A DNA stretch of 36,552 bases from a virus. Positions within the stretch are counted from its first letter, which is position 1. Every line of letters begins with the position of its first letter. Location: positions 1 to 36,552 of the IMG/VR virus record IMGVR_UViG_3300025138_000129. One strand, given 5' to 3'. The translations under genes were made by a program, and so were the position numbers. This document shows, in pieces, positions 15,337-22,330 of the stretch. The notes beneath the pieces are model-generated. The model made no database searches and was not told where the DNA came from. It was given only the letters and a program-made list of their open reading frames with translations.

Positions 15337-15503
15337 TAAAAAGACTTTGGACAATTTGGAAATTTGCTATAGGCAGTTTTTCTGATGAACAAACCGCAGA
15401 GTTTGACACCCCAGTTGCAATCGCAAGAACCTTTATTGTAGGAATAAATGTGATATGTGCAATTTTAATTATGACTAATATTATAGTAGGATGGATAAAT
15501 TGA
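15333..15503 (+). CDS. 56-residue membrane protein
   Basis: A small gene overlapping its upstream neighbour by ATGA. An amphipathic N-terminus (MIKRLWTIWKFAIG), a polar middle (FSDEQTAEFDTPVAIART) and one hydrophobic span (FIVGINVICAILIMTNIIVGW). It runs into the UDP-glucose dehydrogenase start, so it sits tightly in the operon. No function can be assigned. Confidence 0.7.
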   Translation: MIKRLWTIWKFAIGSFSDEQTAEFDTPVAIARTFIVGINVICAILIMTNIIVGWIN

Positions 15504-16684
15504 AAAATATAACAGTAGTCGGATCTGGTTATGTGGGTATGGCTAATGCCACAATGCTCGCAAAATATAATAATGTAACAATACTTGATATTGATGCAGA
15601 AAGAGTTAAGAGTGTTAACAATAAAATCTCTACCATTGAGGATAAGTATATAGACGAATACTTATTAAATGAATCTCTTACACTAAACGCCACCTTGGAC
15701 CAGAAAGTAGCATATACTGATGCAGAATGGGTAATTATCTGTACTCCTACAGACTATGACGAGACAAAGAATTACTTTAATACCGACAGTATTCAATCAT
15801 GTATTAGAGATTGTATGCATTATAATCCTGATGCTCATATAGTAGTTAAATCCACAATACCGGTAGGTTTTATAACTTCAATGCAGGTCAAGTTTGGCAA
15901 ATTTGATATAATGTTTTCTCCAGAATTTTTAAGAGAAGGTAGTGCATTACGTGATTGCTTGAGACCTGAAAGAATTGTTATAGGTGATAAAAGTCCAGTA
16001 GCTAAGAAATTCGCCAAAATTATACAACAAGCTATTGTACCCGAATTTCCACAGGCCCCAGTATATTATACAGGTAAGAAAGAAGCGGAATCAATTAAAC
16101 TATTCGCTAATACATATCTTGCAATGAGAGTAGCATTCTTTAATGAATTGGATATGTATGCAGAATCCCTTGAATTAAATACAGAAGAAATAATCAAGGG
16201 TGTAACCTCAGACGCAAGAATTGGTAAAGGGTATTCTAACCCATCGTTTGGATATGGTGGTTATTGTTTCCCTAAAGATACTAAACAGCTATTGGCTAAC
16301 TTTCGTAAACAGAGAATACCAAATAAGATAATCCAAAGCATTGTATATGCTAATGAGAATAGAAAAGATTGGATAACAAATAAGATTCTACAATGTGATG
16401 CGGTATCAGTAGTAGGAATACATAGACTAGTAATGAAGTCCGGATCTGATAACTTCCGTTCTTCAGCAATACAAGGTATTATACAAAGATTAACAAATAA
16501 TAATATCAAGGTAATTATATATGAACCGCAACTTACAGATTCGGAGTTTATGGGTTGTATAGTCGAAACGGACCATAAGAAATTTAAAAAATTAGCTGAT
16601 CTTATTGTAACCAATAGATTGGATGATACACTCAAAGATGTTATAGACAAAACTTACACAAGGGATATATTTAATGACAATTAA
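15491..16684 (+). CDS. ugd: UDP-glucose 6-dehydrogenase-like protein
   Basis: About 395 residues. It oxidises UDP-glucose (or a related UDP-/GDP-sugar) to the uronate with NAD+. The Rossmann motif is VVGSGYVGMANA. The catalytic cysteine is in GYGGYCFPKD (C259 counting from 15491). The central domain contains SPEFLREGSA and the C-terminal nucleotide-binding domain is present. The ATG at 15491 directly abuts AGTAGG, whereas a TTG at 15500 has normal spacing and gives MKNITVVGSGYVG, which matches the family N-terminus. The TTG may therefore be the real start. It overlaps the membrane gene and the MazG-like gene. It probably supplies activated sugar for a glycosyltransferase; the exact sugar is unproven. 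Confidence 0.9.
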   Translation: MDKLKNITVVGSGYVGMANATMLAKYNNVTILDIDAERVKSVNNKISTIEDKYIDEYLLNESLTLNATLDQKVAYTDAEWVIICTPTDYDETKNYFNTDSIQSCIRDCMHYNPDAHIVVKSTIPVGFITSMQVKFGKFDIMFSPEFLREGSALRDCLRPERIVIGDKSPVAKKFAKIIQQAIVPEFPQAPVYYTGKKEAESIKLFANTYLAMRVAFFNELDMYAESLELNTEEIIKGVTSDARIGKGYSNPSFGYGGYCFPKDTKQLLANFRKQRIPNKIIQSIVYANENRKDWITNKILQCDAVSVVGIHRLVMKSGSDNFRSSAIQGIIQRLTNNNIKVIIYEPQLTDSEFMGCIVETDHKKFKKLADLIVTNRLDDTLKDVIDKTYTRDIFNDN

Positions 16685-17012
16685 TAACCAAGAAATTTTT
16701 GAATTACACTACTTAATTAGTAAAGTAGAGCAATGGCATGAAGATCGCAATCTTCTTAAAGGAGCTACTGATAAAGATCAAGTATTGAAACTAATACAAG
16801 AAGTCGGAGAACTTTCTGATAATGTATGTAAGGGCCAAGATATCCGTGATGATATAGGAGATATTATGGTGGTCTTAATTAATATCATGGCACGTAACGA
16901 ATTAACTCTGGAGGAGTGTTTATCAGTGGCGTATGATGATATAAAAGACCGAAAAGGTAAAATGGTTGATGGTATATTTATTAAAGACGAAGGGTTGACA
17001 AACACTCATTAA
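16674..17012 (+). CDS. MazG-like nucleotide pyrophosphohydrolase
   Basis: 112 residues. The metal-binding pattern LIQEVGELSDNVCKG...DIRDDIGDIMVVLINI (ExxE followed by ExxD/DxxD) is that of the all-alpha MazG/dUTPase-like NTP pyrophosphatases. These remove NTPs/dNTPs or, as proposed for marine phages, may alter alarmone or nucleotide balance. It overlaps the dehydrogenase end by 11 nt. The promoter for the next gene lies in its last codons. Only one MazG domain is present. Substrate is unknown. Confidence 0.82.
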   Translation: MTINNQEIFELHYLISKVEQWHEDRNLLKGATDKDQVLKLIQEVGELSDNVCKGQDIRDDIGDIMVVLINIMARNELTLEECLSVAYDDIKDRKGKMVDGIFIKDEGLTNTH

Positions 17013-17023
17013 TGTGTTATAAT
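16995..17023 (+). promoter_or_regulatory. Sigma70-type promoter inside the end of the MazG-like gene
   Basis: TTGACA at 16995-17000, 17-bp spacer, TATAAT at 17018-17023, with the TGTTATAATA block. The epimerase ATG is at 17034, leaving an expected leader of about 3-5 nt. Confidence 0.85.
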
Positions 17024-17033
17024 AGGTTATATT

Positions 17034-17891
17034 ATGAATAAAAAAATATTAGTAACAGGCGGCGCAGGATTTATCGGTTCTGCTTTATGTCATAAGTTAG
17101 AAAATCTAGGACATTCGGTCACTAGTTTAGATAACTATTCAAATGGGTCATCAGATAATCATCACCCTGGCGTAGAATATGTAACAGGGTGTACAAACCA
17201 AATATCCATGTATTTTCATGATGATGCAAAGTTTGATTATATCTTCCATTTAGGAGAATATGCTAGAGTAGAGCAATCATTCAATGATTATGCTGAAGTA
17301 ATGGATTATAACTACCATTCGTTTCCTAAGATGTTAGAATTTGCTAAGAAGTCCGGTGCTAAGTTTATTTACTCTGGTTCATCTACTAAATTTTCGGTTG
17401 GAGAAGTTGGTAAGATGATGAGTCCATATGCATATACTAAAGCACAAAATACTGAATTATTAACAGCATATGCTGAATGGAATGATATGCCATATGCAAT
17501 AGTATACTTCTATAATGTATACGGAGAAGGTGAAGTTGCAGATGGTAAGTATTCTACGGTAATTGCTAAGTTTATTAAAATGGTTCAGAACCAAGCGACA
17601 TCATTACCTATTACAAGCCCTGGAACACAAAAAAGAAACTTTACGCACATTGATGATACTGTTGATGGTTTAATTAAAGTAATGGAATTTGGTACTGGAG
17701 ATAATTTTGGTATCGGTAATGATAAATCATATTCTTTATTAGAACTAGCAGAAATATTAGGGGTTAAACCTGATATGCAACCAGAGAAACCAGGTAATAG
17801 AATGTCCGGAGAAGTTCGCAATCAAATGTTGAAAGCTCTAGGCTGGAAACCTAAGACAGATTTAAAAGATTACATTAAGGATAGATTATGA
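17034..17891 (+). CDS. NAD-dependent sugar epimerase/dehydratase (extended SDR)
   Basis: 285 residues. N-terminal VTGGAGFIGSALC is the NAD-binding Rossmann motif, and the catalytic pair is Y132xxxK136 (YAYTK) with the preceding SGSST serine segment. NFTHIDDTVDGL and GNDKSYSLLELAEIL are typical of UDP-glucose 4-epimerase-like enzymes. It probably interconverts a nucleotide sugar, perhaps the product of the neighbouring dehydrogenase. The exact reaction (4-epimerase, decarboxylase or other) cannot be told. The mRNA from the promoter at 16995 would be almost leaderless. It overlaps dexA by ATGA. Confidence 0.86.
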   Translation: MNKKILVTGGAGFIGSALCHKLENLGHSVTSLDNYSNGSSDNHHPGVEYVTGCTNQISMYFHDDAKFDYIFHLGEYARVEQSFNDYAEVMDYNYHSFPKMLEFAKKSGAKFIYSGSSTKFSVGEVGKMMSPYAYTKAQNTELLTAYAEWNDMPYAIVYFYNVYGEGEVADGKYSTVIAKFIKMVQNQATSLPITSPGTQKRNFTHIDDTVDGLIKVMEFGTGDNFGIGNDKSYSLLELAEILGVKPDMQPEKPGNRMSGEVRNQMLKALGWKPKTDLKDYIKDRL

Positions 17892-18466
17892 AAAGTATGA
17901 TATATGATTTCGAGACACTGGGGACAGAATTTGAGAATTCTGCCGTAGTCTCTTTAGCGGCCCTAGTATTTGATTCAAGTCAATTCATTGCACCAGGTTA
18001 CACATACGAAGAACTATTAAATAATGTTAAGACTGTTAAGTTTGATGTTGCTGATCAGGTCCGTAATTACAATAAAAAGATTGATCCCGATACACTAAAG
18101 TGGTGGGGAGAACTAGACCCAGAAGCACAAAAACAACTTAAACCATCACCTGATGATATGTCAATTACTAATTTACAATCTTGGATCACATCAATAGCAG
18201 ATCCTGAAGACATAGAACGAGTATACACAAGAGGTAATACATTCGACCCTATGTTCTTACATTCAATTATAGGTAGAGACCCATACCCACACTGGAAACT
18301 GCGTGACACTAGATCAGTTATTGAAGGTATGACACTTTTTAATACTTCTATTAAGAATGGGTTTATGGTACCTGGTTTAGAAGATAAATTTATACCCCAT
18401 GATGCAAAACACGATGTTGCCATGGATGTAATGAGAATGCAATTTTTAATGAGAGAAATGTTATGA
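17888..18466 (+). CDS. dexA: Exonuclease DexA (DnaQ-like 3'-5' exonuclease)
   Basis: 192 residues. Exo I is YDFETLGT. The middle segment DTLKWWGELDPEAQKQL matches T4 DexA's W-W-x-x-x-x-P-E-A block. RGNTFDPMFLHSI is Exo II, and HDAKHDVAMDVMRMQ is Exo III (H and D). T4 DexA is 227 residues and degrades DNA 3'-5'. It overlaps the epimerase and the wall hydrolase genes by ATGA, so the three are co-translated. Confidence 0.88.
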   Translation: MKSMIYDFETLGTEFENSAVVSLAALVFDSSQFIAPGYTYEELLNNVKTVKFDVADQVRNYNKKIDPDTLKWWGELDPEAQKQLKPSPDDMSITNLQSWITSIADPEDIERVYTRGNTFDPMFLHSIIGRDPYPHWKLRDTRSVIEGMTLFNTSIKNGFMVPGLEDKFIPHDAKHDVAMDVMRMQFLMREML

Positions 18467-18942
18467 GATATTTGATGATAGCCGCGTTACTATTAACCAC
18501 ACCTACACATTCGGTCGCATCAGATGAAAATGGCGAAAGATTCTGCTTGGCCAAGAATATATATTTTGAAGCAGGTAACCAACCTCTGGCTGGTAAGATC
18601 GCTGTATCCCAGGTGGTATTTAATAGAGTACATTCCTCAGCTTATCCAGATACAATATGTGACGTAGTATATCAAGCTAAATGGATTGAGAACTGGAAAG
18701 GAACTGTTGTTCCAGTTAGACATATGTGCCAATTCTCTTGGTTCTGCGATGGTAAATCAGATATACCTGAAGATAGCGATACTTGGATGATGTCACTCAT
18801 GATTGCAGATGAATTATTAAATGGTGCTTGGCACGATATAACCGAAGGGTCTACACATTATCATAATGATACAGTATATCCATACTGGGCAGATTCACTT
18901 AATGAAACTGTAATAATTAATAATCACATCTTTTATAAATAA
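18463..18942 (+). CDS. Secreted SleB/CwlJ-type cell-wall hydrolase
   Basis: 159 residues. An N-terminal Sec signal peptide (MRYLMIAALLLTTPTHSVAS, likely cut before DENGE) precedes a Hydrolase_2 (SleB) domain: CLAKNIYFEAGNQPLAGKIAVSQVVFNRV with catalytic Glu36, then CDVVYQ, QFSWFCDG and THYHNDTVYPYWA near the end. SleB-type enzymes cleave peptidoglycan and act as endolysins in several phages of Gram-negative bacteria. A cleavable signal means export by the host Sec system, without needing a canonical holin. It overlaps dexA. Its end contains a TATAAATA, probably by chance. Confidence 0.87.
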   Translation: MRYLMIAALLLTTPTHSVASDENGERFCLAKNIYFEAGNQPLAGKIAVSQVVFNRVHSSAYPDTICDVVYQAKWIENWKGTVVPVRHMCQFSWFCDGKSDIPEDSDTWMMSLMIADELLNGAWHDITEGSTHYHNDTVYPYWADSLNETVIINNHIFYK

Positions 18943-18953
18943 TAGGAAGAACA

Positions 18954-19193
18954 ATGAGACGAGAACAGACTAACCACTACGAAACCGAATGCACATTAGA
19001 ATGCACAGACAATGGTAGAAAAGTATCTGCGGATGTTGACCAGTTTAAAGAAAAAGAATCAATAACGGTTCTTATAGAAGGTAAAGTTCGTGTACATTTA
19101 AAGTACACAAAATTCAAAGAATATGTGGGTTCAATGTCGGGCCTCGAATTCGTAACCAAAGGGCCTAAATTCTTAGGTTCATCTTATAGGTAA
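18954..19193 (+). CDS. Hypothetical protein
   Basis: 79 residues, with AGGAAGA ahead of the ATG. The sequence alternates charged and hydrophobic residues (KVSADVDQFKEKESITVLIEGKVRVHLKY), which suggests a small beta-barrel, and ends in a basic/aromatic tail. No recognised family. It sits between the wall hydrolase and the cytidylyltransferase with 3-11 nt spacing, so it belongs to the operon. Confidence 0.72.
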   Translation: MRREQTNHYETECTLECTDNGRKVSADVDQFKEKESITVLIEGKVRVHLKYTKFKEYVGSMSGLEFVTKGPKFLGSSYR

Positions 19194-19196
19194 AAT

Positions 19197-19631
19197 ATGA
19201 AAGTAGGTATTACTTGTTCCACATTTGATTTGTTACACTCAGGTCATGTGGCAATGCTAAGAGAAGCAAAAACTGCATGTGATTATTTAATCTGTGCATT
19301 ACAGAATGACCCGTCGGTCGATCGGCCAAATAAGAATCAACCAGTTCAAAATATAGTTGAGAGGCAAGCACAACTTGCCGCTATCAGATATGTGGATGAA
19401 ATTCTTGTATACAATACCGAAGACGAACTAAGGGACATTCTAAGTATGTATCAGATAGATGTTAAGATTATGGGCGAAGAATACAGGGATATAGACTTTA
19501 CTGGTAAAGATATTTGCCAGAAACGTGGAATTGAATTCTATTTTAACAAACGTGATCACAGATTTTCTACATCAGACTTACGCAAAAGAGTCGAAGAAAA
19601 CTCTTTACAAATAGGGAAAAGTGTAGTATAA
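19197..19631 (+). CDS. Cytidylyltransferase (TagD/RfaE-like nucleotidyltransferase)
   Basis: 144 residues. CSTFDLLHSGHV has the HxGH motif (H14, H17) of the cytidylyltransferase superfamily. The KRDHRFSTSDLRKR end is the second nucleotide-binding (xSTSxLR) motif. Relatives activate glycerol-3-phosphate, ADP-heptose precursors or ethanolamine phosphate; the substrate cannot be read from sequence. It fits the local set of sugar/nucleotide-activation genes. Its TAA stop (19629-19631) lies inside the -10 box of the next promoter. Confidence 0.82.
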   Translation: MKVGITCSTFDLLHSGHVAMLREAKTACDYLICALQNDPSVDRPNKNQPVQNIVERQAQLAAIRYVDEILVYNTEDELRDILSMYQIDVKIMGEEYRDIDFTGKDICQKRGIEFYFNKRDHRFSTSDLRKRVEENSLQIGKSVV

Positions 19632-19632
19632 T
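19604..19632 (+). promoter_or_regulatory. Sigma70-type promoter overlapping the cytidylyltransferase stop
   Basis: TTTACA at 19604-19609, 17-bp spacer, TATAAT at 19627-19632. GTAGTATAATATACCTATTAA matches the set used at 1200, 3404 and 25078. The -10 box contains the upstream gene's stop codon. Confidence 0.85.
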
Positions 19633-19664
19633 ATACCTATTAATAAATAACTGGAACTTATATT

Positions 19665-20246
19665 ATGAATGAATTGATTAAAAATAAAACTGATTGGCTT
19701 CCTATCTCATGGATTCCAAGTACCAACTCAACCGAATGGCGCAAATTTGTAAAAGAAAATGGCGTTGATGGGGCCGTCCGAGGATGTTACCAAGTAGCTC
19801 TTGTCAAAGATATTGAAGCTATTGGAGACAACTTAGTGCATAAAGCAATAGGATATAATGGAAAAGCTAAAGATGTAATCGGCCGAACTGGTGGTATTAG
19901 AGCGCCAAAAGGTAGACATGGTGCAAGAGTATATATTGACAAATATAACTTGGATAGAGCCAAAGATGTAGTTATTAGATATCTGATAGTTGATGATGTT
20001 GAAAATAAAGAACTGGAACTAGAGCGTCTTATACACACTGCACACCAAGAGAAGTTTGGATGGGATTTTGCGTGGAGAGAAGCTAGTGGCGGTATAGATG
20101 GTAAGTATGATAAAATTCTAGCAGAAGTTGAATATCTAACATCTAAACAGATGATTGGTATTATCGGAGAGATAATGCAATTATCCAAACAGAAAGCTTT
20201 ACAAGAACATGAAGAAAAGCTAATAAACACTTTACAATCAGAGTAA
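19665..20246 (+). CDS. Putative GIY-YIG-fold nuclease-like protein
   Basis: 193 residues. The central part GCYQVALV ... HKAIGYNGKAKDVIGRTGGIR is arranged like a GIY ... YIG pair followed by the conserved Arg. The downstream ELERLIHTAHQEKFGWDFAWREASGG could supply the catalytic Glu. Comparable proteins are found in marine T4-like phages, usually unnamed. The motif is degenerate (GCY and GYNG), so it may be inactive or a different fold. A coiled C-terminal helix follows. It has its own promoter and precedes that of bS21-uvsX. Confidence 0.45.
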   Translation: MNELIKNKTDWLPISWIPSTNSTEWRKFVKENGVDGAVRGCYQVALVKDIEAIGDNLVHKAIGYNGKAKDVIGRTGGIRAPKGRHGARVYIDKYNLDRAKDVVIRYLIVDDVENKELELERLIHTAHQEKFGWDFAWREASGGIDGKYDKILAEVEYLTSKQMIGIIGEIMQLSKQKALQEHEEKLINTLQSE

Positions 20247-20259
20247 AATGTGTTATAAT
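20231..20259 (+). promoter_or_regulatory. Sigma70-type promoter for bS21-uvsX
   Basis: TTTACA at 20231-20236, inside the end of the upstream gene; 17-bp spacer; TATAAT at 20254-20259, with TGTTATAATATA as at gp45 and gp43. CCGGAG follows at 20274-20279 before the bS21 ATG. Confidence 0.87.
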
Positions 20260-20284
20260 ATATACTTAATAAACCGGAGAACAT

Positions 20285-20548
20285 ATGCCAAGTATTGATT
20301 TACGTCCTAAAAAGAATAGAAATCCAAAGGACAAAAGACCACCTAGGGAGATGCCATTTGATGTGGCACTCAGAAAATTTAAGAAAGCTGTAGAACGAGC
20401 TGGAACCTTACAGAAAGTAAGAGAAAAGGAGTTCTATGAAAAGCCTACTGCTAAGAGAAAGCGTAAGAAAGCAGAGGCCAAGGCCAGGTGGCGTAAACAA
20501 GAACGCTCAATGCAATTAGGACCAGATAGGTCTAGGAGAATAAGATAA
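20285..20548 (+). CDS. rpsU: Phage-encoded ribosomal protein bS21
   Basis: 87 residues. [45 protein letters not shown] matches bacterial S21 (PFDVALRRFKR...REFYEKPT.RKR.K) across most of its length. A ~20-residue basic N-terminal extension and an Arg-rich end are added. bS21 sits on the 30S platform near the mRNA ribosome-binding site and is exchangeable. Phage copies are known, including in marine phages, and may bias initiation to phage mRNAs. The stop and the uvsX start overlap (TAATG). It is highly confident as bS21; the role in takeover is inferred. Confidence 0.93.
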   Translation: MPSIDLRPKKNRNPKDKRPPREMPFDVALRKFKKAVERAGTLQKVREKEFYEKPTAKRKRKKAEAKARWRKQERSMQLGPDRSRRIR

Positions 20549-21597
20549 TGTCATTAATGGACAAAATAAAAAAGAATTCTAAAATTAAAACCACTGCGGT
20601 TTTAAATAAATCGATATTCTTTACAGAAAAAGACCAAGTTGCTACATCCGTACCTATGGTAAATGTCGCGCTATCGGGCGATATGGATGGTGGACTTACA
20701 TCAGGACTTACAGTTTTGGCTGGTCCAAGTAAACATTTTAAAACATCATTTGCCTTACTTATGGCGGGAGCATACTTAAAAGAACATGAAGACGCAGTAA
20801 TGCTATTCTATGATTCTGAGTTTGGTTCACCCCAATCATATTTTGAATCTTTTGGTATTGATACCAGTAGGGTTCTACATACACCTATCACTGACGTAGA
20901 ACAATTAAAGTTCGATTTAGTAGGTCAGCTAGATAACCTTGAAAGAGGTGATAAAGTTATTATTGTAATAGATTCTATTGGCAACCTTGCAAGTAAGAAG
21001 GAGCTAGAAGACGCTATTAACGAGAAAGGTGTAGCTGATATGTCAAGAGCGAAAGCATTGAAAGGCTTATTCAGAATGGTAACACCTTACCTGAAGATGA
21101 AGAATATCCCTTTACTTGCTGTTAATCATACTTATCAAGAGATTGGATTATTCCCTAAAGCTATTGTATCAGGCGGAACTGGTATATATTACTCAGCGGA
21201 TAATATCTGGATTATTGGTCGTCAACAACAGAAACAAGGCACAGAAATTAAAGGATATAACTTTGTAATCAATGTTGAGAAGTCAAGGTTCGTTAAAGAA
21301 AAGTCCAAGATTCCAGTAAGTGTTACATGGGACGGCGGTATTTCAGAATACGGCGGATTACTTGATGTAGCCATGGCTGGCGGATATGTAGTAAAACCTA
21401 CAATGGGTTGGTACGCAAGAGTTGATCATGCTACTGGAGAGATTGTAGAACCCAAGGTGCGCGAGAAGAATACACAAAGTAAAGAATTTTGGGATCCTAT
21501 TTTAAATGAAACTGACTTTAAGAAGTTTGTTAAAGCACATTATCAAATCGGCCATAAACCAATGCTCGATGTTGAAATTAACATTGAGGAAGAATAA
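20548..21597 (+). CDS. uvsX: RecA-like recombinase UvsX
   Basis: 349 residues. It shares the T4 UvsX landmarks: PMVNVALSGDMDGGL, a Walker A of the form GPSKHFKTS (K65), LFYDSEFG, VIDSIGNLASKKE as Walker B, RAKALKGLFRMVTPY, and the NVEKSRFVKEKSK segment. It catalyses strand exchange and supports recombination-dependent replication and repair with gp46/47. It is slightly shorter than T4 UvsX (about 390), mostly at the C-terminus, and ends in an acidic EEE tail. It overlaps bS21 upstream and a membrane gene downstream by one base. Confidence 0.97.
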   Translation: MSLMDKIKKNSKIKTTAVLNKSIFFTEKDQVATSVPMVNVALSGDMDGGLTSGLTVLAGPSKHFKTSFALLMAGAYLKEHEDAVMLFYDSEFGSPQSYFESFGIDTSRVLHTPITDVEQLKFDLVGQLDNLERGDKVIIVIDSIGNLASKKELEDAINEKGVADMSRAKALKGLFRMVTPYLKMKNIPLLAVNHTYQEIGLFPKAIVSGGTGIYYSADNIWIIGRQQQKQGTEIKGYNFVINVEKSRFVKEKSKIPVSVTWDGGISEYGGLLDVAMAGGYVVKPTMGWYARVDHATGEIVEPKVREKNTQSKEFWDPILNETDFKKFVKAHYQIGHKPMLDVEINIEEE

Positions 21598-21992
21598 TGC
21601 AGCAACCAAATCTATTTAGAAGATTCACAATGTGGATTGTTGATAGTTGGCGTGCTGTAATGGATATAAGATATAATCCGTTAAAGTATGTTCCAGATCC
21701 AAGTTTACAAGCATATTTTATGTTAGTATTATTTGTTATGTGGAGTGCCTTCTTTGGTATGATTGCAGTATTTTATATGGGTATTATTGACTATAGTATA
21801 GTGACAAGTATATTTGTGCACATGGCCATACTAATACCTATTATAATTACTAATGCAATCTTTGTAGACGCCGAACGTGACGGCCATGGTTGGGTACAAG
21901 AATGGAGAAATGAGCAATCTAAATATAAACTATTCCTAAGTAGAACAAATAAAGGTGTTAGAATACTTTGGAATTTGGATAAGGAGGCATAA
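21597..21992 (+). CDS. Two-span membrane protein, function unknown
   Basis: 131 residues. An N-terminal amphipathic segment and NPLKYVPDPSLQAYF loop are followed by two hydrophobic spans (about 41-64 and 68-89). A polar C-terminal tail follows with AERDGHGWVQEWRNEQSKYKLF. It lies between uvsX and gp41 with one-base overlaps on both sides. Similar unnamed genes occur at this position in marine T4-like phages as far as I recall. No function can be assigned. Confidence 0.82.
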   Translation: MQQPNLFRRFTMWIVDSWRAVMDIRYNPLKYVPDPSLQAYFMLVLFVMWSAFFGMIAVFYMGIIDYSIVTSIFVHMAILIPIIITNAIFVDAERDGHGWVQEWRNEQSKYKLFLSRTNKGVRILWNLDKEA

Positions 21993-22330
21993 TGCAGCAT
22001 TATATAGACGAATCAGATTATACATTTGTAGAGAATGATTCAGAAGAATTTTGGGGTATAAAACTAAGAAATGGTTCCCCTTACGCAGGTGTCATAGTAG
22101 TATATGGTACAGTTTCTATTAAAGAATCCGAAGAACTTGATATTGCAACTCTTTCTTTCTCTTATAATGTCCAAGATGCAGGACAGTATAATATAGACGA
22201 GTTAGAAAAATCCGAAGAGTTTAAAAACTATTTAGGCGATTTGTTGCAAAGTATAATTAATGATAATGTAAAGGAAAAGAATGGACATAACAAATCAATT
22301 ACCAACTCATATACTGAATCACCTTCTTAA
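21992..22330 (+). CDS. Hypothetical protein overlapping gp41 start
   Basis: 112 residues, with AAGGAGG before the ATG. Acidic, with a beta-rich core (GIKLRNGSPYAGVIVVYGTVSI ... LDIATLSFSYNV) and a helical Glu-rich end. Its last 50 nt overlap the gp41 start in another frame, so its final ~15 residues are constrained by gp41. No known family recognised. Confidence 0.78.
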   Translation: MQHYIDESDYTFVENDSEEFWGIKLRNGSPYAGVIVVYGTVSIKESEELDIATLSFSYNVQDAGQYNIDELEKSEEFKNYLGDLLQSIINDNVKEKNGHNKSITNSYTESPS

